A stretch of 64,000 nt of DNA from Cavenderia fasciculata (lineage: Eukaryota; Evosea; Eumycetozoa; Acytosteliales; Cavenderiaceae): contig NW_004457729.1 of NCBI RefSeq assembly GCF_000203815.1, positions 124,674 through 188,673 on the forward strand. The letters run 5' to 3'. The stretch's first letter is position 1, and the number at the start of each line of letters is the position of its first letter. Shown here one piece after another: positions 12,898-24,068 of this stretch. A program made the position numbers and the translations under genes. The notes under the pieces were generated by a model. The model was given only the letters and a program-made list of their open reading frames with translations, was not told where the DNA came from and searched no databases.

Positions 12898-15800
12898 ATG
12901 AGTAGTATTGCAGCATTGGAGCCATTTATTGGCAAAGAAGATCCAAATGATCTATTCGAATTGGTGGAAGAGATTGCAGAGGGATCGTTTGGAACGGTCT
13001 ACAAGGGAAAACATCTTCCCACTGGCAATATTATGGCTGTAAAGATTATTGGATTGGATGAAGACGAAACATTTGACGATTTGGTCGTTGAAATTGATAT
13101 TCTCAATCGATGTAATCACAACAACATTGTCAAATACTATGGCAGTTGGGTAAAGGGCGACGAGCTCTTTATTGCCATGGAATGTTGTGGCGGTGGCTCC
13201 ATCACCGAAATATATCAAGAATTAAATGTACCACTAAACGAATTACAAATTGCATACATTTGCAGAGAGACTCTCAAGGGTCTAGAATATTTACATAATC
13301 ACGGCATTATTCATCGTGATCTCAAGGGTGCCAATATCCTATTGACCGACAATGGTGATGTTAAATTGGCTGATTTTGGTGTATCTGGTTTATTAGATAA
13401 AACAAGTAAAAGAATGACTTTTATTGGTACTCCTTATTGGATGGCTCCTGAAGTTATTGAAGTAAGTGAAAAAAAAAAAAAAGAAAAAAAAAAAGAATAT
13501 TAATATTTATTTTATATTTTTAACAATTTATAGAACAGAAGTAATCAAGTACCATATAATACAAAGGCAGATATTTGGTCATTGGGAATTACATTGATTG
13601 AATTGGCAGAGGCTGAACCACCTCTATCTGAAATCCATCCAATGAAAGTACTTTTCCAAATTCCATACAGAGACCCACCAAAATTAAAGAATCAAGACTC
13701 TTACTCTAAAGAATTTATTAGTTTTGTTTCTCAATGTCTTCACAAGGATCCAAATCAAAGAAAAACTGCTTCTGAATTATTAAAGGTAAAAATTGATAAA
13801 AGTATTATTTATTTATATTTATATTTATATTAATTTAATTTCCTTTATTTTTTTAGCATCCATTTGTTAGTAATACAAAAGAAAAGAATATTATGAATGA
13901 ATTAATTATGAGATATAGAAAATTAAGATTAGCAGAAATGGAAATGGAAGAGGAAAAGGAAAGTGATGATTCTGATTCTGATGAAAAGGATTCTGAAGAA
14001 AAGAAACACTCTGGTTCATCACCACCATCACCAGTTGTATCGAGAGCCAACGCTACTCCTGCCAAACAACCACCACCAACACAATTATCGGTTGGTAGCG
14101 GTGCCGATCTTGGCAAGGATGTACCAGCCATCAAAGAACCAGCTGCTGCTCAACAACCCCATGCTAACGGTAAATCATCAACAGCTGCTGCCGCTCCTTC
14201 AGGTGCTACCTCCACCTCTACCACATCTACTACAACAACCACCACTGATCCTAGCAGTAGATCACCAGACATTAGAACGAATCGTAGAGCAGGACGTCCA
14301 GTTACCATTAGAAAGACAATGGAAAAGCGTAATGAAGCAATGAAAAAGGTTGTCAATGGAAAGTTGATGAAACAACAATTAAAAGACATCAAGAAACAAC
14401 AACAAAAGCAGAGAAAGGAAGAAGAAGCTCAATACAGACAACACCAAAAGGAAAAGGAGGATCTTTTAAAGCAAAACATTCAACGCGCCTCTCAACAACA
14501 AAAACAAAACAGTGGTAAAGAGGAAAAAACACAAAAGTCACACAAGATGGAACGCGAGAATTTGCAACGCCAACAAAAGTCGGATCGTGATTCGTTGCTC
14601 AAAAAGAATCAAAACGACGGAAGAAGTCAAAAGAGCAAGATATCAGATCACCAAAAGCAACAACAAAAAGAGTTTAAGGACCACCAAAAGCAACAACAAA
14701 AGGCAAAAGAGACAGAGCTCAAGGATCAAAACAAGGCACTCGAAAAATCGACACCAAAGAAATTGAGCAAGCACATCCAGAACCAACAAAAGATCATTCA
14801 GTCACACGAAGTCTTTATCGACGATCTTGTCTTTCAACAAAAACAAGACTTTCAAAAGTTGCTCGACGATCACATCATATCGACACAAAACTTGGCCACT
14901 GAAAACAAACAACAAAACGATCAATTGGCTTCATGGCACACTCAACAAAACCACCAATTGGCTGCTCAAAACCAATGTCAACTCGAAGCTTGTCAAGACT
15001 ATAACAATTGCTTGCGTGAAAACATGTCACTCGAACACTTGCAGGCTCGCAATCAAATGGAAGCACAACATCAGTCGGAAATCTCGCACCTAAAGGATCG
15101 TCAAATCAGTGAGACTGAACAACACAACAAGCAACTCAACAATGACCAACGCAACCAACTCAAGGAATTCAGATTGAACCAAACAAATGAATTGAAAAAC
15201 TTTTTAAACAAACTTAAAAAGGAACTCAAGGAGGAAAAGGGTAACAAGAAGCAGTTGCAGGTACTCCACAAGGATCAACGCAAACAGTTTGAATTGACCC
15301 TCCAGACATGCGACATGGAGTTCCAAAAGAAATTGCAACGTCAACGTCAAGAGGAAGACGAAGTGTTGGCTCAACACCAACAAGATTCATACAACCGTCT
15401 CCAAGAACGTCAACAAGCTGCCATGCGCGACCTCGAAGAGGAACAAAAGAAGCAAAAGGCACATTTCGAGTCAGAGTGTCAGCTCGGCGAGGAAGACATT
15501 CACTTGCAACAGTACAAGGAACGCAAGAACCTGCTCAAGCAACAACACTCGGAGCAAAAGCAGATCTACCAAGAGCAACTCCAACTCCAAACACGTCTCC
15601 AACAAGAGCAATTCAAGGAATCACCCTCTCTCCTCAACGACCAACACACCAAGCAAAAGGAAGTGTTGGACGAACAACACAAGGAACGTCTCTCACTCCA
15701 ACAGGAAGAGCATCGTATTCAACAAGAGAGTGTCAAAAAGTTGGAGACCAAAAAGAAGGGTGGAGCCATGCCAACCGACCTTCCCACTACCCTTGCCTCT

Positions 15801-16463
15801 ATGCAACAGGAGCAATCCAAGCAACTCCAAACCCTATCACAACAACTTCAATCTGAAATTGCAATCATGCTTGAACGTCAACAAAAGGATATTGCTTCCC
15901 TCCAAGCCGACCAACTACGTGCCACCGAGCAACTCACCAACGACCAACAAAAACATTTACACGATCTACACGAAGACCAAAAGAAACAAAGCGCAAAATT
16001 AAAAGAAACACGTCCAACCTTTAAAGATAACAGTTCACATAAAAAGAGAGCTTCTGCAAATAACAATAATAATAATAATAATAATGTAAATGGCGGTAGC
16101 AATGCAAATGGTAATCACCAAAACGGAAACACATTAAATAACAATAATAACAATAACAACGCAGTCAATAATGTGGGTGGTGGTAGCTCTTTGCATCTTG
16201 GATCGGCAGTTGGAGGAAGCATCAGTGGAAAGAGCAACAGAGATGGTAGTGGAGGTCACAATACTCCTGTACTTTCACATAATATCAAACACGCTAGATC
16301 ATTCTCAACCTCTTTACCATCGTTCAAGTTTGATCAATCTCTCAACAACAGTGCCATAAACACAAGTACGAATAGTTTATCATCAAGTGGTGGTAGCAAT
16401 AGTAATTTAGGCAATCTATTAAATTCCTCTTCTGGTGGTGTTCATCATAAAGATGAAAATTAA
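12898..16463 (+). CDS. Ste20-family protein kinase with very long Gln-rich coiled coil (SLK/LOK-like)
   Basis: Exons 12898-13461, 13534-13785 and 13857-16463 encode 1140 residues. The N-terminal kinase (about 20-280) has a full catalytic set: [13 protein letters not shown] loop, AVKII lysine, [14 protein letters not shown], and the Ste20 signature [10 protein letters not shown]. An acidic Ser/Glu stretch (about 295-325) and a Pro/Ala/Thr linker follow. Residues about 420-1010 form an exceptionally charged, Gln-rich coiled coil with KDHQKQQQK-type repeats, similar in position and composition to the SLK/LOK (PKK-type) tail. The C-terminus is Asn/Gly/Ser-rich. SLK/LOK kinases act on ERM proteins and the cortical cytoskeleton in animals; a similar role here is inference. 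The first intron sits directly after the APE motif. Confidence 0.9.
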
Positions 16464-16912
16464 AAATAATAACAAACAACATATATAAATTAAATAATAA
16501 GATTATATAGAAAATAATAATAATAAGGATCATGATGGATATAGAAAAAAAAAAGATCAACAAATAATAATAATAATAATAATAATAATTTATGATTAGG
16601 TTATCACTAAAACAAATAACTAATTCAATAATAATAATTAATTTATCCAAATATCCAACACAATCAAACACCAAATACCAAACTTTTCCACAACAAGTAA
16701 TGAAATAATAGTATTAATATCACACATCCTTTTTCTTTCCACTTTTTTTTTACCAAACCAAAACACAACCAAAATAACCATAATTTGTATTAATAAAAAA
16801 CAACAACAACAATAATATTTCCTTCATATATATGTGTATATCTTTCTTTTTTTTGTTTTGGGGATAAATAATCTTAAATTTTCCTTTCCTTTTACTTTTA
16901 CTTTTTACCTTT
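16464..16912. other. 3'-to-3' spacer, kinase / DCN1
   Basis: Convergent spacer of about 450 bases. It holds AAT/ATT runs (16519-16530, 16566-16590, 16625-16640) and several AATAAA-like signals on both strands, as expected for two facing 3' ends. No coding frame is supported. Confidence 0.6.
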
Positions 16913-17891
16913 TTATTTTTTAGAATTATAATAATCTACATATTCATCGATTAATACAGGCCAAGCACCATCGGAATCGTATTTTGAAATGTCGTCATTT
17001 GCAATCTTGATAAAATCGAGTAAGAGTACCCAGGTGTCCTTGGAGATACCATGATTCTTTTCACGAAGGAATTCAATCCACATTGGGAGATCCTTGTAAC
17101 GGTTGGTGAGAACAATCTCCCAGAGTACTACTGCCATGTCGAGTGATTGATTCTTTTGGTTTGGTTGTTTGCCAAACTCAAAGATGGCACTGTAAAACTC
17201 TCTAAAGGTCGATTCATCCTTGAGACTTGATTGTAATCTAATAACTTCATTTTTGAGTTTGTCAACGGTATCGCATCTCATTGTACGCAATGCCTCTGTA
17301 AACTCGGTATGTGAGATCTCTCCAAGTACCTTGGCCTTGAAACGCCATGTCATTGCCAATTCCAAGGTTTCAGTGTTGGCTCCAATAGCCTTAAAGAAAC
17401 GACTGAGATTGTCGGTAGTTATCTTTTTGTCTCCAGCATCCTTGTATTGATCAAAGAGTTGCTCAATCAACTTTGGATTGGTAAGCTCTTCTGGTTTGTT
17501 GGCTGGGTTTGAAAAATATCTATCTACACTAGTCTCAATATCCCACTTGTTGTCTTTCAACGTTTGAATGGCTTTGGTTTCATTAGCTTGTGTAAAGCTA
17601 ATAAATTGTTCTACCTTTGATTTTTGATCTGATGTTAATCTATTCTATAATATTTATAAATAAATTAGCAATATATGTTAATAACCAATTAAAGATAGAG
17701 ATCAATATGTATATATATAAATATATTGATGGTGATTGTGATGATAATATCTTTCTTTCTCTCTCTCTCTCTTTGTCTCTCTCTCTCTTTGTCTCCTAAT
17801 ATAAATATATTGATGGTGATTGTGATGATAATAAATCTTTCTTTCTCTACTACTATTCTTTGTATTGAATTTATCTTGTTGCACCTACCAT
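16913..17891 (-). CDS. DCN1-like protein (cullin neddylation co-E3)
   Basis: The main exon 17644-16913 encodes a UBA-like N-terminus ([20 protein letters not shown]) and the PONY/DUF298 domain (about 55-240) with [24 protein letters not shown] and the end [12 protein letters not shown], which match DCUN1D proteins that help UBC12 load NEDD8 on cullins. The total is 244 residues if an initiator-only exon is used: the only well-placed upstream signal is ATG directly followed by GTAGGT at 17891-17889, joined to Asn2 at 17644. This matches the family, whose proteins begin M-N-K/R-L. That first exon is inference; the rest is clear. The 244-base intron contains a duplicated block and CT repeats. 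Confidence 0.88.
17715..17832 (+). repeat. 34-bp perfect direct repeat, 84-bp period, in DCN1 intron
   Basis: The 34 bases at 17715-17748 recur without change at 17799-17832. The block between is a CTCTCT/CTTT microsatellite that also partly recurs after the second copy. This looks like a recent tandem duplication of about 84 bp inside the intron of the DCN1-like gene. Confidence 0.9.
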
Positions 17892-18267
17892 TGTTATATA
17901 TTGTGTACTCTCGAGTTATCTATTTAAACCAACAAGTTGTTAAGGTAATGACTACTACTATTTCCGAGATGATGAAATAAATAATGTATCTCTTTATAGA
18001 CTAAAAACTACAAATAGGTAATAGAATTCTCAAAGCCTCATCTACTGAGTACTCTCACTTTTTTTTCTCCTCTCTTTCTTTTTTTTTTGATTTTTGTTTG
18101 AGAGGGAAAAAGATCGGTAAGTGTTCAACATTTAATAATTAATTATATCTATATCTGTATCTCTTAAACTAAAACTAGATTATTAAAGAGATGGTTTAAT
18201 TAAAAAATGCCTCAACTAATTGTTTATTATTATTATCTAGTCATTATTATTATTAGAGTCTCTCTCT
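17892..18267. other. Spacer between Hsp20 and DCN1 genes
   Basis: About 376 bases upstream of the DCN1-like gene and downstream of the small heat shock gene. It contains a poly-T/poly-A stretch around 18060-18090 and an ATT run at 18223-18235. No gene is supported. The promoter of the DCN1-like gene must lie here. Confidence 0.5.
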
Positions 18268-18729
18268 CTAGTGATGATTATCTTTAATGACGATACTAGT
18301 ATTTTTTAAAGAATGATGATCTTTTGGTAATTTTGGTAATCTAACTTCGAGTACTCCATCTTTTAATACAGCCGACACTTTATCTTGATCGACGTATAAT
18401 GATGGTATTCTGAATGCTCTTTGAAATGAACCACACCATCTCTCGCTCATCAGAGGTTCTACATTTGGATTGCAAGCTCTACTACCTTTGATAACGATTG
18501 TATTATTCTCCAAATCGATTGACAGGTCCTCTTTTTTTACTCCACCAACATCTCCTATGAAGACAAACTCATCTTTTGTTTGATATTCATCAAATGTAAC
18601 CTGCAATATAATATATATAATAGAAACTGGGTTAAAAAGGGGATGCTACTAGATAAATCTAAATATTTAGAAGATATGAACCTGTAATGAAAATAGGTCT
18701 TGAAAGAGTGCTTGGAATGGATTATTCAT
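18268..18729 (-). CDS. Small heat shock protein (Hsp20/alpha-crystallin domain)
   Basis: Two exons, 18729-18682 and 18600-18268, give 126 residues. Exon 1 encodes only MNNPFQALFQDLFSLQ, the short hydrophobic arm typical of small Hsps that drives oligomer assembly. The alpha-crystallin domain follows (about 17-112): FVFIGDVGGVKKEDLSIDL, then the beta-rich core with SFQRAFRIPS and the signature GVLEVRLPK. It is short for the family, with a very small N-arm and a tail ending in KDNHH. It is expected to bind unfolding proteins without using ATP. A TTCnnGAA core lies about 60 bases upstream of the start. An alternative unspliced start is unlikely because exon 1 reads as a classical Hsp20 arm and the phases match. 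Confidence 0.88.
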
Positions 18730-19263
18730 TGTAATAAAGTAAGTAAGTATTTATTTAAATAATATGAAAATGAATGAATGAATATGTGTTCGGGAAATCA
18801 GTTTTCAGTATATTCGCCATCCAACACATAATCATGATGATTCATTGCACCAAGTATAAATTTGAACCAAAAAAGTTTTAATATTATTATATATTTATAT
18901 TAATAATAAAGTAAAGGAATCTAATACATGTTGGAAATAACATCACCTAGAAATTTAGGTTTGTCCGACAAAAGAGTAAAGACAGAATAAGCAACCAGGC
19001 ATAGAGGAGAGATACCGACGTGTCTTCAAGGTGAAGATCTCCCAAAATTCGCAAAAATATAGAGATTACCTCCTCATCGAGCTGGCTCCGCCTTTCATAC
19101 TTTATGAATGTTAAGCAAAAAGGAATGGGGATGGGTGTTCAACAACAATAGTATAGTTTGTTTGTTACGAGATAGGCAAGCAATTCTTTCTTTTTCTTTA
19201 TTTCTTTCTTTATTTATTAGAGTCTAGAGATTTAGATTTAGATTTAATACAAGCGAGTGAGCA
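18730..19263. other. Divergent spacer with a non-AT-rich island at about 18950-19120
   Basis: Lies between the divergent Hsp20 (-) and kinase (+) genes. The outer parts are AT-rich promoter-like DNA. From about 18950 to 19120 the composition changes to balanced, non-repetitive sequence. On the minus strand it holds an open frame of about 60 codons without ATG containing YERRSQLDEEVISIFLRIL. It may be a gene remnant, an unplaced exon or an RNA gene. I cannot assign it. Confidence 0.4.
18789..18796 (-). promoter_or_regulatory. Candidate heat shock element core (TTCnnGAA)
   Basis: The palindromic core TTCGGGAA lies 60 bases upstream of the Hsp20 start codon. A heat shock factor site normally needs a third unit with 5-bp spacing, and I do not see a clear one. 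This is therefore a suggestion based on position. Confidence 0.3.
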
Positions 19264-20693
19264 ATGACGATGCTTGGATTAATTGATTCAAAAGAAGACA
19301 ACTGCAAATACATTGATATCTGTAACAATGTTTATAGAGTGAGTTGAAAGTTGTCGTTGTTGTTTACCATTGTTCTAATCATTTCTGTTTATATTTGTAT
19401 ATATATATTTATAGGTATATGTGGGTGAACAGCCAATTGGAAGTGGAGGACAAGGATTAGTTTATAGAGGTGTTGGTTTTGAACATGGTAAACCATTGAT
19501 GGAGGTGGCAGTTAAACATTGTGATCGTGTCACTACTATCATGAATGAATTCAAGTTGATGAAGGATATAGATCATCCGAATATCATAAAGTACTATGAT
19601 TGGGATTTACACAAAGATGGTAGATCATTCTTGGTTATGGAAAGATTAGACATGTCTCTTGATAAATTGTTTATAACTCAAGATGAACAACAATTGTCAA
19701 ATGTCTCTTCTTTATCTTTATTATCATCATCATCATCTACTTCCTCCTCGTCATCGGCAGATTCAACCTCTACCATTCCATTTGCCATAAAGTTGACAGA
19801 TACAGTTGTCAAGAAAATAACCTATGCATTGTTGAGTGGAGTTGCACATTTACATCGTAATGGAATTCTTCATCGTGATATCAAACCATCAAATATATTA
19901 ATCAGTAAACAAGGTATAAAGATTTCTGGTATGTAATAATCAATAATATTAAATAATAATAATAATGTAAGAGTATTTATTTAATATTTAATATTTTGGT
20001 TCCAGATTTTGGATTCTCAAGACATACTTCTCATTCTTCTTCTGCCAATGCAGCCGGACATGTATTTCACACATCACCAGCACGATTGAGAACACGAATT
20101 CGTCCAACCTATGTTCAGAGTGATGATATGTGGAGTGTCGGTGTCACATTGATGGAGTTGGGTCAACTTGATATCATAACAATGCAACAATTCACTCATA
20201 TTCAAGATAAAAAGAATTTAAATAATCCTCGTGTATTCCCAGAGTTTGAAAAGGAAAAGTTATCAGTATGTAATTAATTAATTAATAATTAAATATTTAT
20301 ATTTATTAATTATATTTATTTATTTTTTATTTATTTTAGGTATTAAAAGAAATTATTGAAAAATGTTTTGGTGGAGTTCATTCGGCAGCAGAGTTACTTG
20401 TTCAATATCAAGATTATTTTGGATCAATTCCAAATCAATCATCTGATAACTTTTGGGAGAATTTTAATGAGCGAGAGGGAGATTATGATAGAGCAGAGAC
20501 ACCACAGTTTACTGGATCTACAAAGATTTCTTTGACAACTTTTCAATTGGCAACTTCATTTGATGATATATCTACTTCATCCACTTATCTTTTACTCCAA
20601 CACAAGGCATTCAAAGACAAACCAGAACCTGGCACCTTCATCCAACCAAAACAAAATTCTGTTACAAAAGTTGTAAATTCACTTCCATTCTAA
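19264..20693 (+). CDS. Protein kinase of uncertain group, APE motif not conserved
   Basis: Four exons, 19264-19338, 19415-19928, 20006-20265 and 20340-20693, give 400 residues with matching phases. Kinase motifs are present: IGSGGQGLVYRG (Gly loop), VAVKHC (Lys), ILHRDIKPSNIL (catalytic loop), and SDFGFS, split by intron 2 between G and AT of the Asp codon. The activation segment is unusual. It reads HVFHTSPARLRTRIRPTY where APE is expected, and the C-lobe is short. A Ser-rich insert (about 110-135) sits between the lobes. The catalytic Lys and both Asp residues are kept, so it may be active. It does not show the Ste20, CMGC or AGC signatures I would look for. The C-terminal 110 residues have no recognised domain. 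Confidence 0.8.
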
Positions 20694-20732
20694 AGAATAC
20701 CAATTTGTAAATATTTGTATTATTATTCAATC

Positions 20733-20763
<31 letters not shown>

Positions 20764-20917
20764 TAATCCACCAATCCAAACTAACAAATCAAAAAAAAAG
20801 AAGAAATAATTTATTTTAATATTTATTAAAAAATTGATCTTGGTCAGACAATTTAAATAAATCTTAAATAAATAAATAAATAATGATTTAAAATGTTATA
20901 TTTATATTTGATTATTA

Positions 20918-22655
20918 TTAATCTTGTAATTGTTGTTCAGATTTTTTAATATTACAATAAGTTTCAACAAACTTTGAAATCTTTAGATAGATTTCCTTTC
21001 CTTGTGGAGATTCACGATCAAATTGCCATGACTTTTTACCATCTTTTCCAGGGAGGTATTCACAGCCTGCCAATTGGTGTAGTTTTTTGAGTGCTTTTGT
21101 ATTAGCACTATCCAATTTAATACTCTCAACCAATGGTGGATTGATTCTAGTGTAGTTTTGTTGGAACAACTCTGTTAGGGAGTTGTCTACACCACGAGAA
21201 TTGGAAGACATTGTAATATCTACAATGGCAACAATGTCTTTGAAGGCTGGCATGTCAGAGATGGTGGTTGTGCTGTCACCAGTACCAAGCGATAATATAT
21301 GGATTTTATCGGGAGAGAATACTCTTTTGTGAATCTGAGTCACTGCCATGGTAGCAACAACACCAGCTGGATTGTTGATCCATATTCCACCGTCAATATA
21401 TGATACTGTCTTTTCAACAATTTCCTTTTGAGCTCCATCTTCTTTTATTTTTTTAATCAACATATCCTGTGGTGGGAAAAACACTGGTGCTGCAGATGTA
21501 CCTAAAAATAAAAAAAGAAAAAGAATAATTTATTATTATTATTATTAATTTAAAGACCCTTCTTATATGTTTGCTTTTACTTGACTACTTACAACGAGCA
21601 ACATCTTTGATTAAAAAATCATTTTCATGAGCAAATATTGGATCATCTTGATTTCCAGAAGTATTAATATTGGTAAATATCTTTGGTTTACCATCTCTTG
21701 TACAAGAGGTGATGACTACTTTACCTTGGAGATCCTTCATTTTAAGGTCACCAAACTTTTCATGAAGAACATCATAGAGATTTTCAGCAGTGTATTTTGG
21801 TTTAAAGATTGGTAAAAGGTTGGTCATCATTCTACAAAAGGTTCTTGAGAATATTTTTGCACCATTCTTGTTAAATAAATCGATGAGATCGGTTGGATGG
21901 ATATTGTGGCCAACGCCAAGCGATATAATGGCTCCGATAGAGGTACCACCAATAATATCAAATATTTGGGAGAGGGGATCCATGATACCACGCTTTTCAA
22001 ACTCTTCCTTGAGAACGAGTAGCCAAATGGCTGGCATGATTCCTCTCATACCACCACCGTCGATACATAGAGTGAATACATGTTTTTGAGGTGGTGGTGG
22101 TGGCTGGGCAGTGACAAGGACAGGTGTAGATGACACCAAGGCAGGAGGAGTATCACTAACAACCAATGGAGTGGTAGATGGAGTGTAGATGGGTGCACAT
22201 CCAGCATCTGATGGAACGGATCCAGTATCCATGATCAATTGGTCACGTGACGCATTGTCTGGCAGGTCACCAAGGGACTTGGTGTATTTTTTGGAATCAT
22301 CCATTCTCTCTGGGTTATGCACATTTAATTGGTTATACAATTTAGCCATATGTTGTTGTTTGATATGAGGAAACATTGGATGTCCTATTCTTTTTTTTAT
22401 TCTAAATAATAAAAGAAATTAATTAATAATTTATTACCATCATGACAATGGATTAATTACATACTTTGAATTATCAGATGGATTAGGCATTTTTTTTGGT
22501 TTAAATAATTTGATGGCTTTGATTGCAATGGTAGTAGACAATATTAAAAAGACAAGGATTAAGGATGTAGAAAGTACTATATGAAAAATATTATTATTGG
22601 TTTGATTACAAAAGTAATTTTGAAAATGATGATCAAACTGTTGAATAAAGCTCAT
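20918..22655 (-). CDS. Patatin-like phospholipase with N-terminal membrane anchor
   Basis: Exons 22655-22465, 22401-21593 and 21501-20918 encode 527 residues. Residues about 25-47 form a single hydrophobic segment, so the enzyme is probably anchored in a membrane with the catalytic part following. A Pro/Thr-rich linker leads to the patatin domain (about 170-450): oxyanion loop DGGGMRG, nucleophile elbow GTSIG (Ser about 217) and DGG motif in YIDGGIWINNP (Asp about 370), the Ser-Asp dyad of cPLA2/patatin lipid acyl hydrolases. It is expected to release fatty acids from phospho- or neutral lipids; the substrate is not readable. The last intron splits the Cys codon of CTSAAPVFFP, a conserved patatin segment. 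The C-terminus has no added domain. Confidence 0.9.
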
Positions 22656-23621
22656 TATAAAGAGAAGAGAGAAATGCTATTATTAATGTTTAGTATAAAA
22701 ATATAATATAAATATAATATAAATATATAATGTAATATAATCCGAACCTAAGATAATTTAGATGTAGTAAGTCAGTGTAGAATGGAGTCAGTCTTGTCTA
22801 TATGGGAATGGGTAGAGTGAATAGAATAGGGGGTGATCGATGGATGGATGGTAAAATCTATCTTTGAATGTGTGACAGAGTGTGGATGATGTGGTGAAAT
22901 GAGGGGGTGGAGTGATCAATAAAGGTTGATGACGGTAGTGATTGTGTGTGTAGTGACAATAGTAAGCTATTGTTGTTAATGATTCTAAGCTAGTAGTAGT
23001 AAATACTGTTGTGAGTCTGTGAAGTTATACAGAAATGGATACGATGAATGAAAATAGAAGAAGAAATAAGTTTAGGAGGGAGGTGAGGAAAGGAAACTCG
23101 GTTGTTCTTGTTATCCTTTTTCGTCGTTGGTTATCTGTAAAGAATCTTCGTTGGTACAACACGATGGTGCAAAGGCAAAGGGTTTGTGGGTGGTTAGGGT
23201 CAGTGATCATTGGCTGATTTTAAAACAAGGACTTTGTCGTGATCAGAAATTTTCATCTTCTTTGAATCTTGCATCGCTGGTCTGACCAATCAAATGACGG
23301 ATGGTTGCAACCATGTGCCATCGTTGAACAAAAGTCAAAGATACTCTTTTCTCTAATTCTAATTGTTTCTCTAGTATTCCTAATCTTTTATTCTTTCTTT
23401 CATATTATCCTTGTCTCTTATAGAGTTATCTCAATGTATAACAAAAAGTAAAAAATTGTATTTATATATATATATTCCTATTATTTTATTCATCAAACTT
23501 GAAGTAATATAGAATGATTGTTCAAGTTCTTTCAAAGTTGCAAAGTCATCATTCTTTATCAAAAAAATAAAAATAATAATAAAAATAAATAAATATTGAA
23601 AACGAGGATTCTGTATAATGA
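22656..23621. other. Divergent spacer upstream of patatin and RNase II genes
   Basis: About 966 bases between divergent genes. It is less AT-rich than usual from 22740 to 23420, with short opposing open frames (23025-23217) that lack domains and are mutual shadows. No RNA gene signature, repeat array or foldback was recognised. Its function is probably promoter and leader sequence. Confidence 0.45.
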
Positions 23622-24012
23622 ATGAAAGTTCGATTCCTCGTTTGTTCGTCTATCGCCAAATTGACCATGTCATCTGCATTATATCTGTTAAGACATGTAC
23701 AAAGAAATGGTTTAAAGAATTCATTATCTTCAACAACTTCATTGTCATCAACTTCATCATCCACCTCTTCTTCTTCAACTATCTTGAGAGAATATAGTAA
23801 TAAAAGAAGAAACTTAAATAATGAAATTAAAAAGAAATATAATCAAAGTGAACCTCTCATTAGTGTAGAGGAAGATTATGATGATATCGAAGATGATAAT
23901 AAAGATAATACCAATGTCCAACAACAAAAACAAAAAGACAAGTTATCAACTATCATGTCAATGGTTACATCACCTGAAACTACAATCAAAAATCAAGAAA
24001 AGAGAGCAATCG

Positions 24013-24068
<56 letters not shown>

